Of a stretch of DNA of 64,000 nucleotides, positions 9,647-18,422 are shown piece after piece. The stretch is from Dyella sp. AtDHG13 (GTDB lineage: Bacteria; Pseudomonadota; Gammaproteobacteria; Xanthomonadales; Rhodanobacteraceae). The stretch is from assembly GCF_003201105.1 (NCBI RefSeq), contig NZ_QICJ01000011.1:62001-126000 (forward strand), given 5' to 3'. A program made the position numbers and the translations under genes. Each line of letters begins with the position of its first letter. Positions within the stretch are counted from its first letter, which is position 1. The notes beneath the pieces were generated by a model. That model searched no databases and was not told where the DNA came from. It was given only the letters and a program-made list of their open reading frames with translations.

Positions 9647-11340
9647 GCAAACTCCCTCCCCCGCCTTTCCCCGACATCGCTGAAGAACAACCTGTCGATC
9701 CCGCGCGACGCCGTCTGCTGGGCGGCCTCGCGCTGGGCGGCGCGGCGCTCGCCATCGGCGGCACCGAGGCGTTGGCTGGTGGCGCCACCGGCGCACCTTC
9801 GCCGGTGGCGCCGGCCAGCATCGACGAGGCGCTGCGCGCGCAGGTGCAGAAGGTGGTGGTGATCTATCTGGAGAACCGCAGCTTCAACAACCTGTTCGCC
9901 AACTTCCCCGGCGTGGAGAAGCCGCTCAGCGCGCTCAAGCCCGAGGAGTACCTGCAGCGCGACCGCGACGGCACAGTGCTCGCCAAGCTGCCGCCGATCT
10001 GGCACGGCCTGGCGTCGCACAAGCAGACGGTGAACCATCGCACTTACCAGGTGATGCAGGACGACATCACCGACTTGCCGAATGCACCATGGGCGCTGCG
10101 CACGGGCAGCGGCGACCCGCTGCCGCACGGCGTGGTGACGCGCGACCTGGTGCATGCGTTCTACGAGAACCAGCGGCAGATCAACGGCGGCAAGAACGAC
10201 GGCTTCGTGGCCTGGGGCGACACCGGCGCGATGGTGATGGGCCACTACGACGACAGCGCCTCGAACCTGCGCCTGTGGCAGCTCGCGCGGCAATACACGC
10301 TGTGCGACAACTGGTTCATGGGCGCGTTCGGCGGCTCGTTCCTCAATCATCAGTATCTGGTCGCTGCGCAGCCGCCGTTCTATCCGGATGCAGACAAGAG
10401 CCCCGCGAAGTTCAACATCGCCATCACCGAAAGCGGCAAGGCGGATGATCCGCGCCTGCGGCTGGCCGACGATTCCCCCGCCAGCGCCATGCAGGGCCGA
10501 CCGAAGTTCGCCTCGCGCAGCCAGCTCACGCCCGATTTCTGGGCGGTGAACACGATGATGCCGCCGTACCAGCCGACCAGCACGCAATCGGGCGAGGACC
10601 CCACGCTCGCCGCCGAGGACAGCCCGAGCACGCTGCCGCCGCAGGAACACAAGACCATCGGCGATGTGCTTTCCGAGAAAGGTGTGGACTGGGCGTGGTA
10701 CGCCGGCGCGTGGCAACTGGCGCTGGACGGCAAGGGCGACGGCGACGAACACCAGTTCCCGCAACGGCCCAACTTCCAGATCCACCATCAGCCGCTGAAC
10801 TACTTCAAGAGCTTCGCGCCCAACACTCAGGCGCGCGCAAAACACCTGCGCGACGCTGGCGTGGGCGAAACACCGAAGACCAACCGTTTCCTCGCCGACA
10901 TCCAGGCCAACCGCCTGCCCGCTGTGAGCTTCTACAAGCCGCAGGGCGATCTCAACATGCACGCCGGCTATTCGGACGTGGATGCGGGCGACCGCCACGT
11001 AATGACCATCGTCCACGCGTTGCAGAAATCGGCGGCGTGGAAGCATACGGTGGTCATCATCACCGTCGACGAGAACGGCGGCTGGTGGGACCACGTGGCA
11101 CCACCCAAGGGCGACCGCTGGGGGCCAGGCTCGCGCATTCCCGCGCTCATCGTGTCGCCGCTGGCGAAGAAGGGCTACGTGGACCACACCATCTACGACA
11201 CCGGCTCCATCGCCCGTTTCCTCACGCGCCGCTTCGGGCTGGAAAAGCTGCCCGGCCTGACCCTGCGCGAAGAGGCCATGGTGGCCGCCGGCGGCCCGCC
11301 GCCGGGCGACCTCACCAACGCCCTGGAACTGGGCACCTGA
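9643..11340 (+). CDS. AcpA/phospholipase C-type phosphoesterase, Tat-like signal
   Basis: 565-residue phosphoesterase of the PF04185 (acid phosphatase AcpA/phospholipase C) family. The N terminus has ARRRLLGGLALGGAALA, which resembles a twin-arginine signal. The metal and nucleophile region VVVIYLENRSFNNLFANFPG and later DLNMHAGYSDVDAGDRHV and VDENGGWWDHVAPP match the family. It probably hydrolyses phosphate esters outside the cytoplasm. The GTG start overlaps the upstream S10 stop, so it belongs to the same operon, perhaps as a nutrient-scavenging set. A hairpin without a T tract follows the stop. Confidence 0.85.
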   Translation: MSKLPPPPFPDIAEEQPVDPARRRLLGGLALGGAALAIGGTEALAGGATGAPSPVAPASIDEALRAQVQKVVVIYLENRSFNNLFANFPGVEKPLSALKPEEYLQRDRDGTVLAKLPPIWHGLASHKQTVNHRTYQVMQDDITDLPNAPWALRTGSGDPLPHGVVTRDLVHAFYENQRQINGGKNDGFVAWGDTGAMVMGHYDDSASNLRLWQLARQYTLCDNWFMGAFGGSFLNHQYLVAAQPPFYPDADKSPAKFNIAITESGKADDPRLRLADDSPASAMQGRPKFASRSQLTPDFWAVNTMMPPYQPTSTQSGEDPTLAAEDSPSTLPPQEHKTIGDVLSEKGVDWAWYAGAWQLALDGKGDGDEHQFPQRPNFQIHHQPLNYFKSFAPNTQARAKHLRDAGVGETPKTNRFLADIQANRLPAVSFYKPQGDLNMHAGYSDVDAGDRHVMTIVHALQKSAAWKHTVVIITVDENGGWWDHVAPPKGDRWGPGSRIPALIVSPLAKKGYVDHTIYDTGSIARFLTRRFGLEKLPGLTLREEAMVAAGGPPPGDLTNALELGT

Positions 11341-11355
11341 TCTCGCTGCGTTGAA

Positions 11356-11380
11356 GCAGCCCGGCACCGCGCCGGGCTGC
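11356..11380 (+). terminator. Hairpin after the phosphoesterase gene
   Basis: Perfect 10-bp stem GCAGCCCGGC/GCCGGGCTGC with a 5-nt loop, 15 nt after the stop. There is no T tract, so it may stabilise the 3' end or be a weak terminator. Confidence 0.5.
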
Positions 11381-11447
11381 GCCCGAACGATCTGCTCACA
11401 TCCGCGGTGACATACTCCGCCCGCCTTTTCAGGGAGAGAGATTCACC

Positions 11448-11762
11448 ATGCGCCGCACTGCCCTCATCATCGCCGCACTCGCCGTCTTCGCCGCCAGCGC
11501 CAGCCACGCGCAGACGGGCCTGGGCGCCATCGCCAACCAGGCGCAGAACAACCTCAAGAACTTCGACATCGCCGACAAGAACAAGGATGGCCTGTTGACG
11601 AAGGAAGAAGCCGAGAAGGGCCCGGTGCCCTTTATCCGCGCGCATTTCGACGCCATCGACAAGAGCCATCGTGGCGCCGTATCCAAGCAGGACGTGATCG
11701 ACTACGTGCAGTCGCTGCAGCATCCGCAGGCGGCACCGGCGTCGGCGGGGTCGACGCACTGA
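11448..11762 (+). CDS. Small exported EF-hand protein
   Basis: 104-residue secreted or periplasmic protein with a clear signal peptide (ALIIAALAVFAASASHAQ). One canonical EF-hand loop is visible (DKNKDGLLTKEE), with acidic residues at the positions that bind calcium. A second degenerate loop (DKSHRGAVSKQD) follows, giving the paired arrangement usual for EF-hands. The target is unknown. It has its own promoter region with a CATACT -10-like box at 11411-11416 and a GGGAGAGAG ribosome site. Confidence 0.75.
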   Translation: MRRTALIIAALAVFAASASHAQTGLGAIANQAQNNLKNFDIADKNKDGLLTKEEAEKGPVPFIRAHFDAIDKSHRGAVSKQDVIDYVQSLQHPQAAPASAGSTH

Positions 11763-11806
11763 GTTAGGGTGCGCTGGCGAGGGCTTCGTCTCCAAGACAG
11801 CTACCC

Positions 11807-11948
11807 CTCACCGTCATCCCGGCGCAGGCCGGGATCCAGTCTCCGCTGTGGCCGGCTGTCGCCCATTGCCCGCCAAAGAAACACGTTGGCGTATCGCGAC
11901 AACCATGAACCGACGAAACTGGATCCCGGCCTTCGCCGGGATGACGAG
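11807..11948. repeat. REP-like intergenic palindrome (copy 2)
   Basis: Long inverted repeat between the EF-hand gene and the M1 aminopeptidase gene. Each arm is itself a small hairpin (CCCGGCGCAGGCCGGG and CCCGGCCTTCGCCGGG), flanked by CGTCATC/GATGACG. Same family as copies at 7914, 19364, 24026 and 35289. Confidence 0.8.
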
Positions 11949-12053
11949 CCTTGGACTGAGGCCTTGCCCGACAAACCCAGCGTGACCATCCACACCCGCG
12001 GCCAGCCACCCGCCAATGGCATACTCGGCGTTCCTGCTTTTGGAGTGACCCCG

Positions 12054-13910
12054 ATGCGCCCGTCCCACCTTCTCGCCATCGGCGCGCTTGCGCTGCCGCT
12101 GAGCGCCTTCGCCGCCGATCCGCATTCCTATGCCCAGCCCGACCAGGTTCGCGTGACGCACCTGGACCTGGACCTGAAGGTGGACTTTCCGCACAAGCAG
12201 CTGGACGGCCAGGCCACGCTGAAGCTGGATTGGAAGGACGCCAAGGCGAAGTCGCTGGTGCTGGACACGCGCGACCTGAAGATCGCCAGCGTCGAGGGCA
12301 TCGACGCGGCCGGCAAGGCCAGCGCGCTGAAGTACGCACTGGCGCCGCGCGACAAGGAACTGGGCAGCAAGCTCACCATCGACACGCCGGCGCATCCGGC
12401 ACAGGTGCGCATTGTCTATACGACCGCACCGACCGCCTCAGGCCTGCAGTGGCTGACGCCGGAGCAGACCGCGGACAAGAAGCTGCCCTTCATGTTCTCG
12501 CAGTCCGAATCCATCCACGCGCGCTCGTGGGTGCCGCTGCAGGATTCGCCGGCCATCCGCTTCACCTATGACGCGCACGTCACCGCGCCGAAGGACGTGC
12601 GCGTGGTGATGAGCGCACTGAACGACGCCGGCCATCCGCTGGATGGTGATTTCAGGTTCAGCCAGCCGCACCCGATTCCCTCGTACCTGCTTGCCATTGC
12701 TGCGGGCGATATCGCGGCGAAGGAAACTGGCCCGCGTTCGGCCGTCTATGCGGAACCGAGCATCGTCGGCAAGGCCGCGAAGGAATTCGAGGACACCGAA
12801 AAGCTGATCAAGACCGCCGAGTCGCTGTACGGCCCGTACGCCTGGGGCCGTTACGACCTGCTGGTGCTGCCGCCCTCGTTCCCGTTCGGCGGCATGGAAA
12901 ACCCCAACATGACCTTCGCCACGCCGACCCTGCTGGTGGGCGACAAGAGCCTGGTGTCGGTGATCTCGCATGAGCTGGCCCATTCGTGGTCGGGCAACCT
13001 CGTCACCAGCGCCGCGTGGCGCGACATCTGGCTCAACGAGGGTTTCACCACCTACGTGCAAGGCCGCATCACTGAGGCCGTCTACGGCAAGACGCTGGCG
13101 GACGAAGAAGCGCTGATCTCCGCGCGCGGCCTGGAAAAGAACCTCAAGGACATGCCGGAGAACGCGCAGCGCCTGGCGCCGAAGCCCGGCATCGGCGCGG
13201 ACGATTCGATCTCCGAGGTGCCGTATGACAAGGGCAGCTGGTGCCTGCGCACGCTGGAAGCGCGTTTCGGCCGCGAGACGTTCGACGCCTACCTCAAGGG
13301 CTATTTCGCGCATTTCGCCTTCCAGAGCATCACCACGGAGCAGATGCTCGACTACCTGAAGGCCAACCTGTTCGACAAGAACCCCGGCAAGATGAGCTGG
13401 GATGAAGTGCAGCAGTGGGTGTACGAGCCGGGCGTGCCCAAGAATGCGCCGCTGCCTGATTCGCCACGCTTCAACGCCATCGACAAGGAACGCGCCGCCT
13501 TCCTCGCCGGCTCGCTTGCCACCGGCAAGCTCGACGCGAAGAGCTGGAACACGCAGGAGTGGATGTATTTCCTCGACGGCCTGCCGGACGTGACGCCGCT
13601 GGACAAGATCAAGCAGATCGACGCCGCGTGGCACCTCACCGGCACGCCGAATGCGGAAATCGGCATGCGCTGGTACAGCCACGCCATCGCCGCGGGCGAC
13701 AAGGACGTGTGGCCGGCCGCCGCCGAGCACATGACGCGCATCGGCCGCCTGTACCTGACCATGCCGCTGTACCGCGCCTTCGTGAAGACGCCCGACGGCC
13801 TGGCCTACGCCGAACAGGTCTACGCCAAGGCCAAGAGCGGCTACCACCCGCTGACGCAGGACGCGGTGGAGTCGCTGTTCGCCAAGGCGAAGAAGGGCAC
13901 GAGCAAGTAA
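12054..13910 (+). CDS. M1 family metallo-aminopeptidase (leukotriene A4 hydrolase-like)
   Basis: 618-residue exported zinc aminopeptidase. A signal peptide ends near AFAADPHS. The N-terminal beta domain carries the substrate-anchoring motif GGMEN (about 279-283). The zinc site is HELAH (306-310), with the third ligand Glu329 in NEGFTTY. A C-terminal helical leukotriene-A4-hydrolase-type domain (TPNAEIGMRWYSHAIAAGD) follows. It releases N-terminal residues from peptides and complements the carboxypeptidases encoded upstream. The chosen ATG immediately precedes the signal peptide; the longer open frame upstream runs through the repeat and is rejected. Confidence 0.9.
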   Translation: MRPSHLLAIGALALPLSAFAADPHSYAQPDQVRVTHLDLDLKVDFPHKQLDGQATLKLDWKDAKAKSLVLDTRDLKIASVEGIDAAGKASALKYALAPRDKELGSKLTIDTPAHPAQVRIVYTTAPTASGLQWLTPEQTADKKLPFMFSQSESIHARSWVPLQDSPAIRFTYDAHVTAPKDVRVVMSALNDAGHPLDGDFRFSQPHPIPSYLLAIAAGDIAAKETGPRSAVYAEPSIVGKAAKEFEDTEKLIKTAESLYGPYAWGRYDLLVLPPSFPFGGMENPNMTFATPTLLVGDKSLVSVISHELAHSWSGNLVTSAAWRDIWLNEGFTTYVQGRITEAVYGKTLADEEALISARGLEKNLKDMPENAQRLAPKPGIGADDSISEVPYDKGSWCLRTLEARFGRETFDAYLKGYFAHFAFQSITTEQMLDYLKANLFDKNPGKMSWDEVQQWVYEPGVPKNAPLPDSPRFNAIDKERAAFLAGSLATGKLDAKSWNTQEWMYFLDGLPDVTPLDKIKQIDAAWHLTGTPNAEIGMRWYSHAIAAGDKDVWPAAAEHMTRIGRLYLTMPLYRAFVKTPDGLAYAEQVYAKAKSGYHPLTQDAVESLFAKAKKGTSK

Positions 13911-13914
13911 ATTC

Positions 13915-13946
13915 CGCGCGCGCCTCCTTGCAAAGGAAGGCGCGCG
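13915..13946 (+). terminator. GC-rich hairpin after the M1 aminopeptidase gene
   Basis: A near-perfect stem (GCGCGCCTCCTT paired with AAGGAAGGCGCGC) begins a few bases after the stop codon. It has no T tract, so termination is plausible but not proven. Confidence 0.45.
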
Positions 13947-13985
13947 ACGCCATCGATAGCTGCGCTTCCCACTGACGGTTTCCCC

Positions 13986-14990
13986 ATGGCCACCCAGAAA
14001 ACGACGCCCGTCACGCCTGCTTCCACGCGCCCGCTCTGGCAGCGGCTCGCCTTGCGCCGGCTCAAGTTCCTCGGCTTTGTCGCCATCGTGCTCGCCGTCG
14101 TGCTCGGCGGCTCCTACCTGTTCGCACCGCAATGGCTGCTGAGCGCCGACATCAAGCGCCAGGCCATGGCCGCGCACGTGGACAAGCACTCCGTACAGGT
14201 GGGCGACACGAACTGGGTGTACTACGAAGGCGGCGAAGGCCCCACCTTGCTCATGCTGCACGGCTTCGCCGCCAGCAAGGAAGTGTGGATGAAGCAGATG
14301 GAGCAGCTGTCGCCGCACTTCCACGTGATCGCGCCGGACCTGCCCGGCTGGGGCGAATCCAGCCGCGTCGATGGCGCCAGCTACAACATCGATGCGCAGG
14401 CGTCACGCCTGCAAGCGTTTATCGAAGCGCTGCATCTGCCGAAGGTGGTGCTGATCGGACATTCCATGGGCGGCGCCATCGCCGGCGTCTACGCCGCCGA
14501 GCATCCCGAACACGTCGCCGAGCTCGCCCTGCTCGATTCGTTCGGCCTGAAGGCCAACGAAAATGATTTCTCGCGCACGGCGATGTCCGGCAAGAATGTG
14601 TTCCTCTTCGACAACCGCGAGCAATTCGCCCAAGCCACCGCATGGGCATTCGCCAAGCCGCTGAACATTCCCGGCCGCTTCCAGGACGTGCTGATCGCAC
14701 GCAACCAGAAGGACCGCGCCTTCCTCGAACACACCTTCAACGAACTGCGCGACCCCTCGCAATACCTGTCGCTGCAGAGCCGCCTGGACAAGCTGCAGAT
14801 GCCGGTGCTCGGCCTGTGGTGCCACGACGACAAGATCATCGACATCTCCGCGCTCGACAGCCTGCGCAACGGCCTGAAGAACGCCAGCGGCATCAGCACC
14901 AGCATGCTGACCGGCTGCAACCACATGCCGATTGTCGAGAAGCCGGAGGAAACGGCGCGGATCATTACGCAGTTTGCGTTGTCGCACTGA
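13986..14990 (+). CDS. Membrane-anchored alpha/beta hydrolase
   Basis: 334-residue alpha/beta-fold hydrolase. An N-terminal membrane helix (LGFVAIVLAVVLGGSYLFA) anchors it. The oxyanion region is LLMLHGFAASKEVW. The nucleophile Ser160 is in GHSMGG, an Asp lies in LWCHDDKIIDI and the His in NHMPIVEKPEE. The substrate cannot be inferred; lipid or ester hydrolysis is typical of such proteins. It stands alone between the M1 aminopeptidase gene and the convergent sigma-factor operon. Confidence 0.82.
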   Translation: MATQKTTPVTPASTRPLWQRLALRRLKFLGFVAIVLAVVLGGSYLFAPQWLLSADIKRQAMAAHVDKHSVQVGDTNWVYYEGGEGPTLLMLHGFAASKEVWMKQMEQLSPHFHVIAPDLPGWGESSRVDGASYNIDAQASRLQAFIEALHLPKVVLIGHSMGGAIAGVYAAEHPEHVAELALLDSFGLKANENDFSRTAMSGKNVFLFDNREQFAQATAWAFAKPLNIPGRFQDVLIARNQKDRAFLEHTFNELRDPSQYLSLQSRLDKLQMPVLGLWCHDDKIIDISALDSLRNGLKNASGISTSMLTGCNHMPIVEKPEETARIITQFALSH

Positions 14991-15073
14991 TATCGATGGG
15001 CGCAGCTTAAACACGGTCGCCGCCTGATTCACCTGCGCGCCGCCGCATGAGCGGCCGCGCGCACTGGTTTTCC

Positions 15074-15640
15074 TCAATCCGCGAATCCGAGATTCACCGG
15101 TGCGCCAGGCAAGGTGTGCGCCGCGTCGTCGGTCACTGGCACATCCTTGCCTACCACTTCGAACTTCAAGCCGTCGGCCCAAACCTGGCCCTTGTTCTGC
15201 AGAAGCACGCCAAAGGCAATGTCCCGCGCATCGTTGGGCACGTCCAGCACGATGTCGTACCGCTGCCAGTCATGATCGCCCTGCGGTGCGCGGAGTTCCA
15301 TGTTGTCGAACGCCGCGCTCTTGCGATCGGCACCGTCGACGCGCATCCATAGCTGTCCCTTGCCCGCACCCTTCGTGCGCAGATAGCCGGAAAGACGTAC
15401 GCGCTTGCCATGATAGGCATCCGCATCGATGGTCTGCATCACGCTGCCGAAGCCCGCGTTCTCTTCTTTCGCACGGAGATAGACGCTGGTGCCACCCGAC
15501 ACCCGCGCGCTGCTTTCCGTACCGACGTCATAGCTGCTGGCTGCCGTACCGGTGACAAACCAGCCCTTTGGCACCGCCGCATGGGCGCCACTGGCAAGCA
15601 GGCTGCTCAGCAGCAACATGCAGGTAAAGCTCTTTTTCAT
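15074..15640 (-). CDS. Exported protein of unknown function in an ECF sigma operon
   Basis: 188-residue exported protein with a clear signal peptide (MKKSFTCMLLLSSLLASGAHA). The mature part is beta-rich (GGTSVYLRAKEENAGFGSVM, GKRVRLSGYLRTKGAGKGQL, WQRYDIVLDVPNDARDIAFG). The pattern resembles jelly-roll carbohydrate-binding-like domains, but I cannot assign a family. Its start overlaps the stop of the putative anti-sigma gene by 4 nt, so it is the third gene of a sigma/anti-sigma operon. It may be a co-regulated envelope component. Confidence 0.6.
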   Translation of the reverse strand: MKKSFTCMLLLSSLLASGAHAAVPKGWFVTGTAASSYDVGTESSARVSGGTSVYLRAKEENAGFGSVMQTIDADAYHGKRVRLSGYLRTKGAGKGQLWMRVDGADRKSAAFDNMELRAPQGDHDWQRYDIVLDVPNDARDIAFGVLLQNKGQVWADGLKFEVVGKDVPVTDDAAHTLPGAPVNLGFAD

Positions 15641-15999
15641 GGCGAGTTCCTTGTGTCAGGGAAAGGGTTAACGGGTGGCGTGTTCATCAAGAAGCGATCC
15701 GTCTCGCTAGGCGGAGGCGTAACATCCATGCGCAGCAACTCGGCCCGGGTACGGCCGACGTCCAGCCCTGCGTTCGCAGTGAGCGCAAGGTCGTCGGCAT
15801 GCCGGGGCCCGCTCGCCACGACCCAGATCAGCAACAAGGCTGCAGCGGCCAGAGGCCATGCTGCGCGATGGCCGATGCGGCGCAGCGCAGCCACGCGATC
15901 CGCGGCGCGCAGGATGCGCGCGTCCACCTGCGCCGCCGGCGTTTCCCGGGCTGAACGTCGATAGAGCGACAGCACCTCGTCCATGGCGTCGTCGCTCAT
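15637..15999 (-). CDS. Putative anti-sigma factor, single-pass membrane protein
   Basis: 120-residue protein with a cytoplasmic N-terminal part of about 45 residues, one membrane helix (AAWPLAAAALLLIWVVAS) and a short periplasmic tail. This layout, plus 4-nt overlaps with an ECF sigma gene upstream and an exported protein gene downstream, suggests an anti-sigma factor. No zinc-binding HxxxCxxC motif is present, so the assignment rests on context. Confidence 0.55.
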   Translation of the reverse strand: MSDDAMDEVLSLYRRSARETPAAQVDARILRAADRVAALRRIGHRAAWPLAAAALLLIWVVASGPRHADDLALTANAGLDVGRTRAELLRMDVTPPPSETDRFLMNTPPVNPFPDTRNSP

Positions 16000-16670
16000 C
16001 GCCAGGCCTCCAATGCATCGCGCAATTTCTGCTGCGCATAGCGCAGACGGCTCTTGACCGTTTCGCGCGTGGTACCCGTGGCGAGCGCGATATCCTCCAG
16101 ACTCAGCTCGCCTTCCGCCTTCATCAGGAAGGCCTCGCGTTGCGGCAGCGGCAACGCCTGTACGGCATCGATCAGCGCACGACCCAGGGCGTCGTTGTGC
16201 AGCAGCCGGTCCGGTGCATGCAGGGTCGATCCGGCGTGATGCTCAAGCGCTTCCTCGTCGCCGCACGCATCGATCGCGTCCGGCGCATGCCGGCCGAGTA
16301 CGCGCCAGCGGTCCGCGGCGCGCCGATGGGCAATGCCGAACAGCCAGGCAGCGAACGATGCCTGCGGCTCGTAGCGGTCCTTGCCGTGCACCACGGCCAT
16401 CCATACGTCCTGGAAAATCTCATCCGCTTCGCTGGCCCGGCCAGCCAGACGCAAGGCGTAGCGATGCAGCTTGTCGCGATAGCGTGTGTAGAGCACGCGA
16501 AAGGCTTGGGCATCGCCACGACGATAGCGCCTCATGCACTCGGCGTCGCTCCATGGCAATGATTCCGTCGCGGTCTCCGGACGCGAAGGCGCCCACGGCT
16601 CTTGCAGGTGAGCCAGCGCGCTTGCGCAGGCCTGCGTCCAGTCCAGGGGCAGTGTGAGGGTGGCCGACAT
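15996..16670 (-). CDS. ECF-type RNA polymerase sigma factor
   Basis: 224-residue sigma-70 family protein. Region 2 is visible as AFRVLYTRYRDKLHRYALRL and DEIFQDVWMAVVHG, and region 4 as LPLPQREAFLMKAEGELSLE plus TRETVKSRLRYAQQKLRDAL. A 45-residue N-terminal extension precedes region 2. It directs polymerase to a small regulon, probably including its own operon. The downstream membrane protein gene overlaps its stop by 4 nt. The promoter should lie in the 124-nt gap above 16670. Confidence 0.85.
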   Translation of the reverse strand: MSATLTLPLDWTQACASALAHLQEPWAPSRPETATESLPWSDAECMRRYRRGDAQAFRVLYTRYRDKLHRYALRLAGRASEADEIFQDVWMAVVHGKDRYEPQASFAAWLFGIAHRRAADRWRVLGRHAPDAIDACGDEEALEHHAGSTLHAPDRLLHNDALGRALIDAVQALPLPQREAFLMKAEGELSLEDIALATGTTRETVKSRLRYAQQKLRDALEAWR

Positions 16671-16794
16671 GGCGTTCTTTCCGTTGGCGATACTTCCATG
16701 ATCGCCGGGAATGCCGGAATGGGGTTAACGGGAGCCGGGAATCACATGCATCGACACTCCGCACACGATGGCCGTCAGGCCTGCGGACTCGCGG

Positions 16795-17373
16795 CTATAG
16801 CACGCCAGGAATCAAGGCCTTGGTCCGCTGCATGTACTGTTCGTAAGAGGCGCCGAAATTCTCGCGCATCCAGCGCTCTTCCAGCCTCAGTTTGAACCAG
16901 AACGACAGTGCCACGATCACCACCGCAAGCGCGCCGCGCCACTCGCCGATCGCCACAGCCGTTCCCAGGAAAGCCAGCAACAAGCCGGTGTAGATGGGAT
17001 GGCGCACCCAACGGTAAGGACCGGCCTGGATCAGTTCGTGGTCTTGCTTCACCTGGACCACCGAACTCCAGTTGCGCCCGAGCACCTGGCGCGCCCAACA
17101 GGCAAAGGCAACACCCAACATGGTGAGCAAGGCGCCCGACACGGCGCCGGCCAGCGTCGCCGGATACACGCGCGATCCCAGCCATGTGCCATGAAACCAT
17201 GGTTCGGGACCGATCAGCAGCGCCGCGAGCATCAACGGCAGCCAGTACTTCAGCAGGCGCGGCAACACCGGCTCGCTGCGCCTGGCATCCTTCACGCGGC
17301 GCCAGCCCCATAGCCAGTACAGCACGAACAGCATCCATGATGCCTTGATCACCGGCTCGATCGACAATGCCAT
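16795..17373 (-). CDS. Isoprenylcysteine carboxyl methyltransferase (ICMT) family protein
   Basis: 192-residue integral membrane protein with about five hydrophobic helices. The C-terminal signature GPYRWVRHPIYTGLLLAFLG, followed by LRLEERWMRENFGASYEQYM, is typical of ICMT/PEMT-type SAM-dependent methyltransferases. The bacterial substrate is generally unknown. The gene stands alone between the sigma gene and a DUF45 peptidase gene on the same strand, with gaps of about 125-135 nt on both sides. Confidence 0.75.
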   Translation of the reverse strand: MALSIEPVIKASWMLFVLYWLWGWRRVKDARRSEPVLPRLLKYWLPLMLAALLIGPEPWFHGTWLGSRVYPATLAGAVSGALLTMLGVAFACWARQVLGRNWSSVVQVKQDHELIQAGPYRWVRHPIYTGLLLAFLGTAVAIGEWRGALAVVIVALSFWFKLRLEERWMRENFGASYEQYMQRTKALIPGVL

Positions 17374-17506
17374 GAGGAGTCTCCACCTGATCGTCGTGGC
17401 GATAGCGTCCGCCCGCCATGGGCACGCAACAAGTGGCAGTTGTCATCCGGCTTGTGTGTCACCGGCGCAGTTGCCTGGCCGTGGCTCGAACGGTCCGACG
17501 ATGCGC

Positions 17507-18277
17507 TCAATCCGCCACGTCGGCAATCAACCGATCCAGCTCCGTCTTCAGCCACGCGCCGTTGAGGCGCAGCCAGTCGCGTTGTTCGCGCCATTCGTGG
17601 AACAGGCCTTCGACCTGCTGCCAGAAGCGGGGGGCGTGGCTGCGTACTTTCAGGTGGCAAAGCTCGTGTGCCAGGACGTACTTCAATGCGTTGGGTGGCG
17701 CGAGCGCGAGGGCGAGGTCGAGGTTGATGCGGTCGCGTGTGTCCAGGCTGCCCCACAGGCTTTTCATGGGGCGCACGCGCAGTGCGGTGGGTGCCAGGCC
17801 GAGTTGTGGCACGTAGCCGGCGAGCCAGCGCGATACGTCGCGGCGGATCTGCGCCTCGAAGTACGAGGCGAGCAGTCCGCGCGCCACGGGCAAGGCACGC
17901 GTGTGCGGACGTGGAATCACCAGGGTGAGCGTGCCTTCGCCGGCTTCGACCTTGGGGTACGGTCCATCCATCCAGTCGAGCTGCACGGTTTCGCCGCGCA
18001 GCGGAAATTCCGTGGGCGTGCCCACGCGCAAGGGAGGCAGCGGTTTGACGACCAGATGCAGCTCGTCGAGCTTGCGCTCGAGCCAGTCGGCGTGATGGCG
18101 AAGGAAGGCGCTGACCTGCGCCGGATGCGTGCCGTGCGGATACGACACGCGCGCGCCCTTGGGCGTCACGGTGAGGCGTAAACGGCGCGCGCGCGGATGC
18201 GCGGCCTTGAGCACGCGGATAGTGCTACCGCTTGCGGTGGCCAGTTCCAGCCAATCGCCTTCGAGGTGCTGCGTCAT
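17507..18277 (-). CDS. YgjP/DUF45-type M48-like metallopeptidase
   Basis: 256-residue cytoplasmic protein of the DUF45 (YgjP) family. The zinc motif HELCH appears in YVLAHELCHLKVRSHAPRFW, and the upstream block RPMKSLWGSLDTRDRINLDL is a family hallmark. It is predicted to be a zinc-dependent hydrolase; the physiological substrate is not known. The ATG start lies at the left edge of the 145-nt spacer that separates it from rdgC, which has the same orientation. Confidence 0.8.
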   Translation of the reverse strand: MTQHLEGDWLELATASGSTIRVLKAAHPRARRLRLTVTPKGARVSYPHGTHPAQVSAFLRHHADWLERKLDELHLVVKPLPPLRVGTPTEFPLRGETVQLDWMDGPYPKVEAGEGTLTLVIPRPHTRALPVARGLLASYFEAQIRRDVSRWLAGYVPQLGLAPTALRVRPMKSLWGSLDTRDRINLDLALALAPPNALKYVLAHELCHLKVRSHAPRFWQQVEGLFHEWREQRDWLRLNGAWLKTELDRLIADVAD

Positions 18278-18422
18278 GTTCCCCGCCCTACTACGACTAC
18301 GTGGCGTCCAGGCCCATCAGTGTCCCAAAGGGAATGTGGGGGGAGCATGCAGGCTTCGCAAGACGGCGCTGTGACCGCCCCAAAACCATACGGCGGGGGC
18401 GGCCCAGGCTGAACGAAGCGAC

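Noticed and set aside
8108-9796. A 562-codon open frame on the minus strand
   Set aside because: Shadow of the second S10 peptidase gene.
12438-14324. A 628-codon open frame on the minus strand
   Set aside because: It is antisense to the M1 aminopeptidase and alpha/beta hydrolase genes, spans their intergenic hairpin and shows no domain.
18373-18410. GC-rich hairpin (GACCGCCCC/GGGGCGGCC) downstream of rdgC as a terminator
   Set aside because: The stem is imperfect, the loop is 20 nt and no T tract follows on the minus strand, so I did not list it as a feature.
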